A DNA stretch of 64,000 nt from Advenella kashmirensis WT001 (GCF_000219915.2 NC_017964.1:4301996-4365995); one strand, 5' to 3'; counted from the stretch's first letter, positions 1 to 18,409 are shown. The notes: a model not told the origin generated them from the sequence alone. Made by a program: numbers and translations.

Positions 1-788
1 ACCCGGGTTTGTGGCTCGAATTCGACAAACACGGTGGTCAGGGGCAGGATGTCGGGATGCAGCTCGGTCTTGCCCGGGCAATCGCCGCCAACCGCGTTGA
101 TATGCATGCCTGGCTTGATCATTTCGGGGGTCAGGATATGTGCCCGCGAATACTCGGCGGTCACTGTTGTCACAATATCAGCGTCCCGAACGGCGTCGGC
201 CACACTGTCGGCGATGTCAACTGTCATAGCGGTGTGACGCAGATTATCGGCCAGCTTTTGTGATGCAGCACGATCAAGATCGTAAACGCTCAGGTGCTCG
301 ATTCCAAGCAGATAATGAAAGGCCAGCGCCTGAAATTCGCTTTGACAGCCATTGCCGATCAGGGCCATCCGGCGGCTGTTGCTGCGCGCCAGGTGCTTTG
401 CCGCCAATGCAGACATGGCTGCAGTTCGAAGCGCAGTCGTCAATGTCAATTCACAAATCACCTCGGGCTTGCCGGTGCTGTTGTCCACCAGCGCGCCAAA
501 TGCCAGCACTGTGGACAAGCCTTCCTGAGGGTTATGTGGATGACAATTGACATACTTGAAAGAATAATTCTGTTTGTCTGCAATGGGCATCAGTTCCATC
601 ACGCCATCCTGCACATATTTGGCAACACGGGATGACTTGTCAAATTCATCCCAGCGCAAATAGTCTGACAGGATATAGTTCATTACGCCGTCAAGCGTCT
701 GCTTCATGCCTTGCCGCTGCACGATGCGCGCCACGTCCTGGGGGCGGATCAGTCCGGTATTCAGATTCGTTTGTGTCAAATGACTCAT
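1..788 (-). CDS. ornithine cyclodeaminase / mu-crystallin family protein, partial
   Basis: The minus strand reads open from an ATG at 788 to the window edge, giving the N-terminal 262 residues of a protein that is usually about 350 long. Residues 80-94 (VNCHPHNPQEGLSTV) and 112-130 (substrate-side segment ending in the RTAAMSALAAKHLA stretch) are typical of the family, and residues 141-153 (MALIGNGCQSEFQ) form the first glycine-rich turn of the NAD-binding Rossmann fold. Family members turn ornithine into proline plus ammonia, or reduce related imines; the exact substrate cannot be told from sequence. A divergently transcribed Lrp/AsnC regulator starts about 320 bases upstream and is its likely regulator. 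The C-terminus lies outside the window. Confidence 0.88.
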   Translation of the reverse strand, partial: MSHLTQTNLNTGLIRPQDVARIVQRQGMKQTLDGVMNYILSDYLRWDEFDKSSRVAKYVQDGVMELMPIADKQNYSFKYVNCHPHNPQEGLSTVLAFGALVDNSTGKPEVICELTLTTALRTAAMSALAAKHLARSNSRRMALIGNGCQSEFQALAFHYLLGIEHLSVYDLDRAASQKLADNLRHTAMTVDIADSVADAVRDADIVTTVTAEYSRAHILTPEMIKPGMHINAVGGDCPGKTELHPDILPLTTVFVEFEPQTR

Positions 789-1106
789 GGTTATCTCCGT
801 TAATGCGTTGCCGGTGCCACTCACAAGGGGCAATGCCAAGGGGAAGCTCGCGCACCCCTGATGCAACCCGCCCCACCCTTTCATCCTGTCACCAACAGCC
901 GTGGCTATCGAATGAAGTTTTTCCGCAAGCTGTTTTCAAAAACCGCCTAGCGGAACCTGGGGTGCCCAGCGCCGACACTATATTTATGGTTGTGTCTTTG
1001 TTACTTAAGTTTGCCGCATTCTCGTGGCAAAGCATATCGGCAATGTTGCACACTTTTGTCCATTCTTTTGCCATAATGGCAATACAAACTACCTTAATGA
1101 GCAATT
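789..1106. promoter_or_regulatory. divergent intergenic region, ocd-like gene / Lrp regulator
   Basis: About 318 bases separate the two divergent start codons. The half next to the regulator is AT-richer. No clear palindrome or sigma-70 pair could be fixed by eye. It must hold both promoters and probably the Lrp-type operator. Confidence 0.4.
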
Positions 1107-1526
1107 ATGGACTCAACTGACCAGGCACTTATCTCGTTGTTACGCCAAAATGCACGATATACGGTCGCCGATCTGGCAAAAAAACTCGGCGTGTCGCGCG
1201 GCACCATACGCAACCGCATGCTGCGGCTGGAAGATGCCAGCGTAATCGTTGGCTACACGGTGCAATTGCGTCCGGACACGCAAACTCAAACCATCCGCGC
1301 ATGGATGAGCATTGCCATTGAAGGGAACATGAGCCGTCAGGTGATCGCCAGCCTGCTGGGCGAACCCTGCATTGTGGCCCTGCATGACACCAATGGCCGC
1401 TGGGACCTGCTGGCGGAGCTGGAAGCCAGCACATTGGCCGATCTGGGTCAGGCGCTGGAACGGATCCGCCTGATCCGCAATATCAGCAACTCCGAAACCA
1501 GCATTCATTTGAAAAGCTATCGGTAG
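1107..1526 (+). CDS. Lrp/AsnC family transcriptional regulator
   Basis: 139 residues, a normal short Lrp/AsnC length. Residues 1-50 carry the AsnC-type winged helix-turn-helix (DQALISLLRQNARYTVADLA, then KKLGVSRGTIRNRMLRLE), and residues 60-139 form the effector-binding RAM domain. Such proteins form octamers or dimers that sense an amino acid. The divergent ornithine cyclodeaminase-like gene suggests control of ornithine, arginine or proline breakdown; this is inference from position. The reading frame is intact, with the ATG at 1107. Confidence 0.88.
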   Translation: MDSTDQALISLLRQNARYTVADLAKKLGVSRGTIRNRMLRLEDASVIVGYTVQLRPDTQTQTIRAWMSIAIEGNMSRQVIASLLGEPCIVALHDTNGRWDLLAELEASTLADLGQALERIRLIRNISNSETSIHLKSYR

Positions 1527-1613
1527 GGCCGACGGTTGCCGTTTCACATTGCCATTGCGCGGCGCCGCTAACACGACATATTGACTATTGCCGCTACCAA
1601 TTACCGCTGCTCC

Positions 1614-2997
1614 CTAACCGTGGAGGGTTGGCGAATAGGAATGCCAGGCAGTCAGCGACTGAATCACACTGCCGATCTGCAACAGTCCTCGCTCGTCTTG
1701 CGGTTTGCCCACAAGCTGCGCACTTACCGGCATGTTGCCGGGGTCAAAGCCGGCCGGCAGTGCCAGCGCACAGCCGCCAGTCCAATTGGCAAGACGTGTA
1801 AAGAAGCCCGGGCTCGCGGCTTCATCCAGGTTCGTTAGTAACGGCGCGACCGCCGGCACGGTAGGCATCATGAATGCATCCTTGTCCGCCATCCAGGCCT
1901 GCCATGTGCTCATGGCAGCCTGATGCGCCGCCAGCAGCGCTTCATATTGCGTTTGTGAAACCGCCTGGCCGGCCAGCATCCGCCTACGTACAAACGGGTC
2001 CATGGGCGCATTGTGGTCCTGCACCACGGCGCCATGCAAGCGCCAGGCACAGGCCGCCATCAGCAGCCCGCTCTGCTCGAAAATAGTATTAAACGATAGT
2101 GGCGGCCGCTCGCGCACAATATTGGCCCCGGCCATTTCCGCCATGCGCACCATGTCGCGCACTCCCAGCCGAACAGAACGCTGCACCTCCGTATCGTATT
2201 GCTCATCCGGCATGACGCCCAGTGTCATGCCATCCAGACCGCTACCATCATCCAGCAGCCGATGACACGACTCATCCAGCACTTCGCCCGGTTCACAGGT
2301 AAGTGCCCGGTACAAAATGGCGGCGTCATCAGCCGTATGTGTAATCGGCCCCACGCTATCGAGCATAGGCGCCAGGGGCAAAATGCCGCTCATATCCATC
2401 TGCCCGGCGGTCATTTTCAGCCCGGTCAGACTGCAGAAAGCCGCTGGGATCCGCACCGAACCGCCGGTATCAGTACCAATGGCGCAGGGCACCAGGCCGG
2501 CAGCCACGGCGACCGCTGAACCACTGGAAGAGCCGCCCGGCGCATGGGCGCGATTGGCATCCCAGGGGTTATGGGGCGTTCCCAGATGCGCATTGGTGCC
2601 CCAGCCGCCGAAGGCAAATTCCACAGTTTGGGTTTTGCCGATCACAATCGCGCCTGCGCCTGCAACCGTTGCACCAGCGCCGCCGTCTTGCTGCTGGCCT
2701 GACCATCGTGTACGGCAGATCCCCCGGTAGTCACGACACCGGCAATATCAATCAGATCCTTGATCGCCACGGGAATACCGTCAAGCACCCCCAGCGACCT
2801 GCCCGCTTTCGCCTGGCATCGGAGGCCTTCGCATCCCGTATCGCCTGTTCGCCGAACACGACCGCAAAGGCATTGAGCATTGGATTGTATTTTTCAATTC
2901 GCCTGAGAAAAAATGTGGTCAACAGCTCCGACGTCAGGCCTTGCCCGCTCAGTTGGCTGGCCAGTCTGGCGACGGTGGAAAAAGCGTAATGTTCCAT
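1614..2997 (-). CDS. amidase signature family enzyme, frameshifted twice as read
   Basis: The protein starts MEHYAFSTVARLASQ at an ATG at 2997 and ends at 1614. It holds the three amidase-signature elements: the catalytic lysine in VAIKDLIDIAG, the serine-rich loop GGSSSGSAVAVAAG and the nucleophile region GTDTGGSVRIPAAF. They lie in three different frames. One shift is near 2800 (a G run in the codons for LGVLDG) and one near 2660, just before IVIGKTQT. Repairing both gives about 460 residues, the normal length. The family hydrolyses amides through a Ser-cisSer-Lys triad; AtzF, GatA and biuret hydrolases are relatives, and the substrate is unknown. Whether the breaks are real or read errors cannot be settled, but the pattern matches the other frameshifts in this window. 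Confidence 0.8.
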
Positions 2998-3524
2998 GAC
3001 GTGTCTTTGCCTGCGTAGAGTCGAAAAAATCAATAACGTTAATGAACGAGTCAATATACTCATAGCAATAACCATGCCACTGCTTCGGCTTTGTCGTTGA
3101 ATCCTGCTTTGTCGGTACGCGCAGCGCAACCCCAGCGAGCGTGAAGCATGATCCCCTCGTCGATTGCGACACGTCCTGCTTTCCTATCGCCCTTCTCTAT
3201 CGCTCTTTGCTATCGAACTTTGCTCTCGGACTCTCCTGCTTCACATGTACTGATGGCGCCTGCAAACCATGATTCCGCGCTTTTCCCTGCATCGTCTGCG
3301 CAACGTCAGTGTACGCCCGCCCCCTCATACGGCTCATCGATTTTCAATTGTCATAAGCAACTTCTGCCAGTTGCACGCATATTCGTTTATATTCTAATCA
3401 TCATTGTCATTCAGCCAGTTGTCATCTTCAAACTGTGTCTGTCACATACCTCTGGCCGGCATCGTGCTGCCGCATGGCAGTCGCCCGCCGGTACACCCAT
3501 TGTCACCCAGTCAAGGAGCTCAGT
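2998..3524. other. non-coding stretch with degenerate tandem repeats
   Basis: No credible gene lies between the divergent amidase and sugar dehydrogenase starts. Around 3184-3234 a pyrimidine-rich motif of about 13 bases (CTATCGCTCTTTG and variants) recurs about four times. Both promoters must lie here, but I could not fix them. Confidence 0.4.
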
Positions 3525-4766
3525 ATGAAACCAGCCGTTCCAGCTACGTCGCGCTTACCATCCCTCCCCTTGTCGTTCGCATACCGGCCGGCCAGGCGCC
3601 TGCTGTCGCGCAGCACGTTTACCAATATTTTGATGGCAACCGTGATTGTCAGCGGCTTTCATGTAGCCACGGCACAGGCACAGGCGACCACTATGTCGCC
3701 GGGGGACAAAGCGCCCGTTGCCCGGAACGTCACCACCGAGACGCTTCTTAAAGGGCTGGAGCATCCCTGGTCGATGGCCTTCTTGCCAGACAATGCCGGC
3801 ATGCTCATTACCGAGCGCAGTGGTCGTCTCAATTACTGGAAACCGGGCAACGACAAGCCTGCCGTAGTCAGCGGCAGTCCCAAGGTCTGGGCCAGCGGCC
3901 AGGGCGGCCTGCTGGATGTGGTCCTGGCGCCGGATTTTGCCAAAACGCGCCATATTTATCTGAGTTATGCCGAAGAGGGCAAAGACGGTAAAGCGGGCAC
4001 GGCCGTCGGCTTTGGGCGTCTGTCCGATGACAACACCAGGCTGGAAAACTTCCAGGTCATTTTCCGCCAGGAACCCAAGCTGTCTGTCGGCAATCATTTT
4101 GGCTCGCGCATTATCTTCGATCGCAAGGGCTACATGTTCATTGCGCTGGGCGAGAACGATCAACGCCCTACCTCCCAGGATTTGGACAAGTTGCAAGGCA
4201 AGATTGTGCGGCTGTTCCCTGACGGACGCATCCCCCAGGACAATCCATTCGTGGGCAAACAGGGCGTGCGTCCCGAGATCTGGTCTTACGGACATCGCAA
4301 TCAGCAAGGCGCTGCGCTCAATCCCTGGACCGGCGCCTTGTGGACCAATGAACACGGCCCGCGCGGTGGAGATGAGGTCAATATTCCCGAGCCTGGCAAG
4401 AACTATGGCTGGCCACTGGCCACCTATGGTATCAATTACTCCGGGTTGCCGATTCCCGAAGCCAAAGGCACCGACGGCGCCGGGCTGACTCAACCCATTT
4501 ACGCCTGGAAAGTCTCACCGGCAATCAGCGGCATGGCCTTTTACGATCACGACCGTTTTGCGCCATGGAAGCAGTCTGTGTTTATCGGCGCGCTGGCGCA
4601 GCAACGCCTGCTGAACCTGAAGGTGGACGGCACCGCTCTGAAGGACGAACAGGTAATCTTCGAAGGCGAGCGTATTCGTGATGTGAAGGTCGGTCCCGAT
4701 GGCTACGTCTATGTCCTGACCGATACCGGCGATGGCAAGCTGATTCGCCTCGGCCTGCAAAACTGA
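3525..4766 (+). CDS. PQQ-dependent aldose sugar dehydrogenase (YliI/Asd type), exported
   Basis: 413 residues from the ATG at 3525, chosen because AAGGAGCT sits 6 bases ahead of it. The N-terminus has a basic segment and a hydrophobic stretch (NILMATVIVSGFHVATAQA), read as a signal peptide ending near residue 50. The mature part opens with the family pattern LEHPWSMAFLPDNAGMLITE and contains GGLLDVVLAPDFA, SYGHRNQQGAALNP, NEHGPRGGDEVN and NYGWPLATYG, all hallmarks of the soluble glucose/aldose dehydrogenase six-bladed propeller that binds PQQ. It would oxidise aldoses to lactones in the periplasm. The reading frame is intact. It converges on serA, with a hairpin between them. Confidence 0.88.
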   Translation: MKPAVPATSRLPSLPLSFAYRPARRLLSRSTFTNILMATVIVSGFHVATAQAQATTMSPGDKAPVARNVTTETLLKGLEHPWSMAFLPDNAGMLITERSGRLNYWKPGNDKPAVVSGSPKVWASGQGGLLDVVLAPDFAKTRHIYLSYAEEGKDGKAGTAVGFGRLSDDNTRLENFQVIFRQEPKLSVGNHFGSRIIFDRKGYMFIALGENDQRPTSQDLDKLQGKIVRLFPDGRIPQDNPFVGKQGVRPEIWSYGHRNQQGAALNPWTGALWTNEHGPRGGDEVNIPEPGKNYGWPLATYGINYSGLPIPEAKGTDGAGLTQPIYAWKVSPAISGMAFYDHDRFAPWKQSVFIGALAQQRLLNLKVDGTALKDEQVIFEGERIRDVKVGPDGYVYVLTDTGDGKLIRLGLQN

Positions 4767-4770
4767 ACCC

Positions 4771-4809
4771 AAAAAAAAGGCCCGCCGCAGCGCAATGCTG
4801 TGACGGGCC
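4771..4809 (-). terminator. Rho-independent terminator of serA
   Basis: Arms at 4779-4791 and 4797-4809 form a 13-position stem with one mismatch, with a 5-base loop. Eight A residues (4771-4778) precede it on the plus strand, which is a T8 tract for minus-strand transcription coming out of serA. There is no matching T tract for the plus-strand gene. Confidence 0.8.
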
Positions 4810-4844
4810 GGGCTCACTGTCGTAAATTGATCAGAACGGCAGGA

Positions 4845-6074
4845 TCAATACAGAACACGCGCCTTGATGGTGCCGGTAATCGCCTTGAGCTGCTCCAGCG
4901 CCTTGTCCACATCTGGCGTTTCCACGTCGATGACCACATAGCCATTTTGTGGATCAGTCTGCAGGTACTGACCCACAATATTGACGCCATCCTGCTGGAA
5001 CACCTGGTTGATCGCCGTAAGCACGCCAGGACGGTTCTCGTGAATATGCAGGAAACGACGTGCGCTCTTGTTTTCCGGCAGCGACACTTCCGGGAAGTTC
5101 ACGGCAGACAGCGTTGAACCATTGTCGGAATACTTGACCAGTTTGCTGGCCACTTCGATGCCGATGTTCTCCTGGGCTTCGGAAGTAGACCCACCGATAT
5201 GCGGCGTCAGGATCACATTATCGAACTTGCGCAACGGTGAAACGAACTCTTCATTATTCGACTTGGGCTCTGACGGGAAAACGTCAATAGCCGCGCCGGC
5301 CACGCGTTTTTCTTCAAGTGCTAGGGCCAGTGCGTCGATATCGACCACCGTACCGCGCGACGCATTGATCAGATGCGCGCCCACTTTCATTTGCGCAATG
5401 CGTTCTGCGCTCATCAGGTTTTTGGTGCTGTCATTTTCGGGAACGTGCAACGAAACCACATCTGCAATATTCAGCAGATCTGTAAGCGAACTGACGGCAC
5501 GGGCATTGCCCAGCGGCAGCTTGCTTTCGATGTCATAGAAATAGATTTCCATGCCCAGCGCCTCGGCCAGGACCGACAACTGGGTGCCAATGTGGCCGTA
5601 TCCGATAATCCCCAGCTTCTTGCCACGCACCTCGTGGCTGCCCGCTGCCGATTTAACCCATTCACCACGGTGTACTTCGGCGTTGGCTGCCGGTACGCGG
5701 CGCATCAGCAAAATAAGTTCGGCCAGGACCAGTTCTGCGACAGAACGGGTATTGGAAAAGGGTGCGTTGAACACGGGAATACCCAGGCGCTTGGCTTCCT
5801 GCAGGTCCACCTGGTTGGTGCCAATACAGAAACAGCCGACACCAACCAGTTTTCTGGCCGACTGCAATACGTCTGCGCTCAGTTGCGTGCGCGAGCGGAT
5901 CCCTACGAAATGTGCATCGGCAACGGCTTGCTTGAGCTGCTCGCCTTCCAATGCTTTCTTGTGATAATCAATATTGCTGTAGCCCGATGCATGCAGCACA
6001 TCCAGCGCATTCTGATGAACGCCTTCGAGCAATACAATTTTGATCTTGTTCTTATCAAGGGACACTTTTTCCAT
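4845..6074 (-). CDS. serA: D-3-phosphoglycerate dehydrogenase
   Basis: 409 residues, matching the E. coli SerA class (about 410). It catalyses the first step of serine synthesis, oxidising 3-phosphoglycerate with NAD. Visible parts are an N-terminal substrate-binding half (VGIRSRTQLSADVL), the NAD-binding loop LGIIGYGHIGTQLSVLAEALG, the catalytic regions HVPENDSTKNLM, INASRGTVVDIDALA and ILTPHIGGSTSEAQENIG, and a C-terminal ACT domain (about residues 335-409, FLHIHENRPGVLTAINQVF) that binds serine for feedback control. The frame is intact. It stands alone, with its own terminator just downstream. Confidence 0.96.
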   Translation of the reverse strand: MEKVSLDKNKIKIVLLEGVHQNALDVLHASGYSNIDYHKKALEGEQLKQAVADAHFVGIRSRTQLSADVLQSARKLVGVGCFCIGTNQVDLQEAKRLGIPVFNAPFSNTRSVAELVLAELILLMRRVPAANAEVHRGEWVKSAAGSHEVRGKKLGIIGYGHIGTQLSVLAEALGMEIYFYDIESKLPLGNARAVSSLTDLLNIADVVSLHVPENDSTKNLMSAERIAQMKVGAHLINASRGTVVDIDALALALEEKRVAGAAIDVFPSEPKSNNEEFVSPLRKFDNVILTPHIGGSTSEAQENIGIEVASKLVKYSDNGSTLSAVNFPEVSLPENKSARRFLHIHENRPGVLTAINQVFQQDGVNIVGQYLQTDPQNGYVVIDVETPDVDKALEQLKAITGTIKARVLY

Positions 6075-6226
6075 GGGTTTCTTCGCTTAGACAGTTGGGT
6101 GTGGGGGAGATTTATTGTATCGAAATGTGCTGGTGGCGTCTTGCAAAGCCACCGAACAGTTCAAATGTACTGCTTGCTCACTTAAATAGAGGTGAAATTT
6201 TTCATGTCGTCATGAAATGCCCGCAT

Positions 6227-6267
6227 GAAAAAAAGCGCCTTGCGTGACAGCTGCAAGGCGCTTTTAG
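6227..6267 (-). terminator. rpoC operon terminator (bidirectional in form)
   Basis: A near-perfect hairpin with arms around 6230-6243 (AAAAGCGCCTTGC) and 6253-6265 (GCAAGGCGCTTTT) lies 40 to 80 bases beyond the rpoC stop. A tracts on the left give a U tract for minus-strand transcripts. It separates the rpoBC operon from serA. Confidence 0.85.
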
Positions 6268-6308
6268 TTCCCGGCCGAAGCCGGGATGACAACAGATGAC
6301 CTGTTCGC

Positions 6309-14672
<8,364 letters not shown>

Positions 14673-14810
14673 GAGCACTCCGACTCGAGAGGGTTGTAAG
14701 AATTATGGGGTTGTCCATAATCCATGGGGTTTTACGACTCCACGAAAAACGCCTTCTTTCAATTTATTCTGCCGACAAGACAGTGAAAAGGTCGTCTTTC
14801 CTAGAAACGC

Positions 14811-14843
14811 AAAAACCCGGAGGTGGCTAAAGCCACTCCGGGT
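14811..14843 (-). terminator. rplL-rpoB intercistronic attenuator hairpin
   Basis: A 13-bp stem with one bulged G and a 2-base loop (14815-14828 against 14831-14843) is followed on the minus strand by a T5 tract. It lies between rplL and rpoB, where many proteobacteria have a partial terminator that lowers rpoBC expression relative to the ribosomal proteins. The role is inferred from that position. Confidence 0.75.
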
Positions 14844-14858
14844 ATCATCGTTAGATGA

Positions 14859-15239
14859 TTACTTGAGTTCAGCTTTAGCGCCAGCGTCTTCAAGTTTTTT
14901 CTTCGCTTCTTCAGCTTCAGCTTTGGAAACGCCTTCTTTAACTGGTTTTGGTGCACCGTCAACCAGATCTTTCGCTTCTTTCAGGCCAAGACCTGTCAGT
15001 TCGCGAACGGCTTTAATGACGTTCACTTTCTGAGCACCGGTTTCAGTCAGAACGACTGTGAACTCAGTTTGTTCAGCGGCAGCAGCAGCTTCGCCACCGG
15101 CTGCAGGAGCAGCAACAGCAACAGCGGCAGCAGCAGCTGACACGCCGAATTTTTCTTCCATTTCTTTGATCAGCTCAGACAGTTCCAGCACAGTCATGCC
15201 GGCGATAGCGTCGAGGATTTCTGCTTTGTTTAAAGCCAT
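14859..15239 (-). CDS. rplL: 50S ribosomal protein L7/L12
   Basis: 126 residues, intact. The N-terminal dimerisation domain ([21 protein letters not shown]) is followed by an Ala/Val-rich hinge (about residues 35-55) and the C-terminal factor-binding domain ([20 protein letters not shown], then [19 protein letters not shown]). It forms the ribosomal stalk with L10 and recruits translational GTPases. It follows rplJ by about 77 bases and precedes the attenuator hairpin before rpoB. Confidence 0.97.
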   Translation of the reverse strand: MALNKAEILDAIAGMTVLELSELIKEMEEKFGVSAAAAAVAVAAPAAGGEAAAAAEQTEFTVVLTETGAQKVNVIKAVRELTGLGLKEAKDLVDGAPKPVKEGVSKAEAEEAKKKLEDAGAKAELK

Positions 15240-15316
15240 TTTAGAACTCCGAATAAATTTAAATAATTGCCAGGGTTTTGTATCGCTTAGTCTTTAAGAA
15301 AGAACCAACAGGTGCC

Positions 15317-15841
15317 TTAAGCGGCTTCCTTCTGATCGCGCACGGCAGCAAGGCCACGAACGAATTTGGTTGGAACTTCATTAAGCGTACGCACAAATTG
15401 TGTAACAGGTGCCTGCATGGTACCCAACAGTTTGGACAACAGCTCTTCGCGAGAAGGCATAGTGGCCAGGGCTTTAACGCCGTTGGGATCAAGGATGCTG
15501 CCTGGAAGGGCACCACCTTTGAGTACGATCTTGTCATTCGTTTTAGCGAATGTAGACAGTACTTTTGATGCAGAAACAGGATCTTCACTGATTGCATAGA
15601 TCAATGGACCAGTCAGTTGATCGGACAAGCCTTCGAAAGGTGTGCCATTGATCGCGCGACGGGCCAGCGTGTTCTTCAGAACACGCAGATAAACACCTGA
15701 TTCACGTGCAGATTTGCGCAATACGGTGACAGAAGCAACGTCAATACCACGGTACTCAGCAACAATAATGGATTGTGCATTCGCTACTTGAGCGGATACT
15801 TCCTCGATTACTGCCGCTTTCTCATTACGATTGAGACTCAC
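15317..15841 (-). CDS. rplJ: 50S ribosomal protein L10
   Basis: 174 residues from a GTG start at 15841 ([18 protein letters not shown]). This start is chosen because L10 proteins of the group begin with M-S/A-L-N-R-x-E-K; the longer frame upstream belongs to the leader. The RNA-binding N-terminal half contains [19 protein letters not shown], and the C-terminal helix that carries L7/L12 dimers ends [19 protein letters not shown]10 anchors the stalk to 23S rRNA and represses its own mRNA. An upstream GGAG lies about 12 bases from the GTG, a rather weak site that fits translational control. Confidence 0.95.
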   Translation of the reverse strand: MSLNRNEKAAVIEEVSAQVANAQSIIVAEYRGIDVASVTVLRKSARESGVYLRVLKNTLARRAINGTPFEGLSDQLTGPLIYAISEDPVSASKVLSTFAKTNDKIVLKGGALPGSILDPNGVKALATMPSREELLSKLLGTMQAPVTQFVRTLNEVPTKFVRGLAAVRDQKEAA

Positions 15842-16081
15842 GGTTTGAACACTCCATCTAAAGACGCGGCTGGGAACAGTTCCCAATTGCGTCAACCATA
15901 TGCGGCGTACCTCTGGTCGAGCTCTGCTAAGAATTCTTCCATGGGACGCCGTCTACGCAGGATCCGGAAAACATCTCCGGTTTTAAGCAGCCGGGGCATC
16001 ACAGGGTGATGATCAGGCCGCTCCAGCGGTCTTTGACAGCAATGCCTGATGCGCGATCAGGCACAGCCCAAAGTTCTGTTA
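15842..16081 (-). promoter_or_regulatory. rplJ leader region (candidate L10-binding leader RNA)
   Basis: About 240 non-coding bases separate rplA from rplJ, with several short inverted repeats (for example CATCAGGC/GCCTGATC pieces at 15990-16060). In proteobacteria this position carries the structured mRNA leader bound by the L10-L12 complex. The identity is inferred from position; I did not fold it rigorously. Confidence 0.5.
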
Positions 16082-16776
16082 TCAGGCTGCCAGAGAGGCA
16101 ACCTCGATTTTCGCTCCGCCACCCATTGTGGATGAAACGGCCAGCTTGCGCAGGTAAACGCCTTTTGACGTAGCCGGACGGGCTTTGTTCAGGGCGTCAA
16201 CCAGTGCAGCCAGGTTTGACTGAAGCTTGTCGATGTCGAAAGATGCACGACCGATAGTGGCGTGAATAATACCTGCCTTGTCGGTACGGTACTGAACCTG
16301 ACCGGCTTGGCATTCTTCACTGCAGTAGCGACGTCTGGCGTCACGGTGCCCACTTTAGGGTTAGGCATCAGGCCGCGTGGGCCCAGGATCTGACCCAGAG
16401 TACCGACGATACGCATTGTGTCAGGAGACGCAATGACGATGTCAAAGTTGAACTGGCCTGCCTTGATCTGGTCTGCCAGGTCTTCCATGCCAACGATATC
16501 GGCACCGGCAGCCTTGGCGGCCTCGGCTTTCTCGCCCTGGGCAAATACAGCCACGCGAACGGATTTACCTGTACCAGCAGGCAGCACAACAGAGCCGCGA
16601 ACCAATTGGTCGGATTTCTTGGGATCAATACCCAGCTGAACGGCCACGTCGATAGACTCATCGAACTTGGCGGTTGCTGTTTCCTTGACCAGTGTCAGGG
16701 CTTCAGCAACAGGGTACAGCTTGTTACGATCGATTTTGGAAGCAATAGCTGCCGCGCGTTTGGATACTTTAGCCAT
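16082..16776 (-). CDS. rplA: 50S ribosomal protein L1, one frameshift as read
   Basis: The first 175 residues are in frame ([20 protein letters not shown] through [20 protein letters not shown]). Near 16308 a missing base in a GGCC run shifts the frame. Restoring it continues [20 protein letters not shown] to [20 protein letters not shown] and a TGA at 16082, giving 231 residues, the normal L1 length. L1 binds 23S rRNA at the E-site stalk and represses rplKA. Its ATG overlaps the rplK stop by one base. The break is best read as a sequence error. Confidence 0.94.
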
Positions 16777-17210
16777 TAGTTCACTCCTTCAACCGTAATA
16801 CCCATGCTGCGGGCACTGCCGGCAATCGTACGTACTGCTGCGTCAAGATCGGCAGCGGTCAGGTCCGGTTCTTTTGTTTTTGCGATTTCTTCAGCCTGAG
16901 CACGTGTCAGCGTGCCAACTTTGTCCGTGTGCGGACGTGCTGAACCTTTCTGGATACCGGCGGCTTTCTTGATCAGAATCGTGGCCGGTGGCGTTTTCAT
17001 GATAAATGTAAAAGATTTATCAGCAAACGCGGTAATCACAACAGGAATGGGCAGACCAGGTTCCATGCCTTGGGTTTTGGCATTGAAGGCCTTGCAGAAT
17101 TCCATGATATTCAGGCCGCGCTGACCCAGCGCAGGACCGATTGGGGGTGATGGGTTGGCTTTTCCTGCAGGTACCTGCAGTTTGATAAAGCCGACGATTT
17201 TCTTCGCCAT
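16776..17210 (-). CDS. rplK: 50S ribosomal protein L11
   Basis: 144 residues, intact and of standard length. The N-terminal domain has [20 protein letters not shown], the segment near the thiostrepton-binding proline helix; the C-terminal rRNA-binding domain contains [17 protein letters not shown] and ends [18 protein letters not shown]11 forms the GTPase-associated centre of the large subunit. It is translationally coupled to rplA (TAATG) and lies 65 bases downstream of nusG. Confidence 0.97.
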   Translation of the reverse strand: MAKKIVGFIKLQVPAGKANPSPPIGPALGQRGLNIMEFCKAFNAKTQGMEPGLPIPVVITAFADKSFTFIMKTPPATILIKKAAGIQKGSARPHTDKVGTLTRAQAEEIAKTKEPDLTAADLDAAVRTIAGSARSMGITVEGVN

Positions 17211-17275
17211 GCTATGCTCCTTACGGGTTCAATCGCAGCTTGCGCTGCTCCCCGGGGTTAATGAAAAAGAACGGC

Positions 17276-17809
17276 TCAGGTTTTTTCAACCTGGCTGAAA
17301 TCCAGCTCAACAGGGGTGGCACGACCAAAAATGGTCACATTGACACGCACCTTGCTTTTCTCGTAATTGACTTCTTCCACGTTGCCATTGAAATCAGCAA
17401 ACGGACCTTCCTTGACGCGCAGCATTTCGCCCACCTCAAAGAGGATTTTCGGACGGGGTTTCTCAACACCTTCTTCAATCTGCGAAAGAATTTTTTCCAC
17501 TTCTTTCTCAGAGATAGGCGCCGGACGATTACCCGATCCACCCAGGAACCCGGTCACACGATTGGTGTTTTTGACCAGATGCCAGGTTTCGTCAGTCAGA
17601 TCCATTTCAACCAGCACATAGCCAGGAAAGATCCGACGTTCAGTAATGGCTTTTTGCCCGCCACGCATTTCGATCACTTCCTCGGAAGGAACCAGAATGC
17701 GACCAAAAGAGGTCTGCAGGCCAGCCCGCTCGATACGCTCGAGCAGCGCTTTATGAACACTTTTTTCCATGCCAGAAAAGACATGCACAACGTACCAACG
17801 TTTACTCAT
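17276..17809 (-). CDS. nusG: transcription termination/antitermination factor NusG
   Basis: 177 residues, intact. The N-terminal RNA-polymerase-binding domain starts [20 protein letters not shown] and includes [20 protein letters not shown]. The C-terminal KOW domain is clear ([20 protein letters not shown], then [19 protein letters not shown]). NusG suppresses pausing and links polymerase to Rho or ribosomal protein S10. It starts 10 bases after the secE stop. Confidence 0.97.
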   Translation of the reverse strand: MSKRWYVVHVFSGMEKSVHKALLERIERAGLQTSFGRILVPSEEVIEMRGGQKAITERRIFPGYVLVEMDLTDETWHLVKNTNRVTGFLGGSGNRPAPISEKEVEKILSQIEEGVEKPRPKILFEVGEMLRVKEGPFADFNGNVEEVNYEKSKVRVNVTIFGRATPVELDFSQVEKT

Positions 17810-17819
17810 CGCCTGTCCT

Positions 17820-18200
17820 TTAATTCCAGCCTAAAAACACGCCGTAGATGACCCACTCAATCAGCTTGTCAACAAGCCAGAGGAAAATGGCCATGACAAT
17901 GACAAAGGCAAATACGATTCCGGTCATCTGGATGGTTTCGGCACGTGTTGGCCAAACTACCCGTTTGAGCTCCGAATAGGCGCCGGTCGCAAAATCGACT
18001 GAGCGGCGACCTGATTCGCTGAACCAGAAAATCAAAGCAGCAACAACCAGACTACCGACAAACATGCCAACGCGGGCATAGATATTCATATCGGAAAAAT
18101 ATGAATATGCAAAAATGCCGATGGCAATAATGACCACCGCCAGTACGATCTTATACTTGTCTGACGGTGTTGTTACGGTTTCTACACTGCTATTTGACAT
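17820..18200 (-). CDS. secE: preprotein translocase subunit SecE
   Basis: 126 residues, the long three-helix form found in gamma- and betaproteobacteria. Two hydrophobic helices lie at about 17-35 and 42-60. The conserved cytoplasmic amphipathic segment is [16 protein letters not shown], followed by the essential third helix ([19 protein letters not shown]). SecE clamps SecY in the inner-membrane translocon. It lies between tRNA-Trp and nusG in the classic order. Confidence 0.96.
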   Translation of the reverse strand: MSNSSVETVTTPSDKYKIVLAVVIIAIGIFAYSYFSDMNIYARVGMFVGSLVVAALIFWFSESGRRSVDFATGAYSELKRVVWPTRAETIQMTGIVFAFVIVMAIFLWLVDKLIEWVIYGVFLGWN

Positions 18201-18234
18201 GTTAAATTGAGCTGTTTACAGCCCCACAAATGGG

Positions 18235-18310
18235 TGGCAGGGGCAGTAGGAATCGAACCTACAACCTTCGGTTTTGGAGACCGACGCTCTGCCAATTGAG
18301 CTATACCCCT
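18235..18310 (-). tRNA. tRNA-Trp (CCA anticodon)
   Basis: The minus strand folds as a 76-base cloverleaf with encoded CCA. The acceptor is AGGGGTA paired with TGCCCCT, the T loop is GGTTCGATTCC and the anticodon loop has CCA flanked by T and A. It sits upstream of secE as in many proteobacteria. Confidence 0.95.
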
Positions 18311-18409
18311 GTAAACCTGTCTTCTGCGCGGTTCAGAAGCGGAGGGTAGTGCATATATAACTATACACTACCCAGGCACCGCGTTGTACTGCAATGGCGA
18401 TTACTGCAA

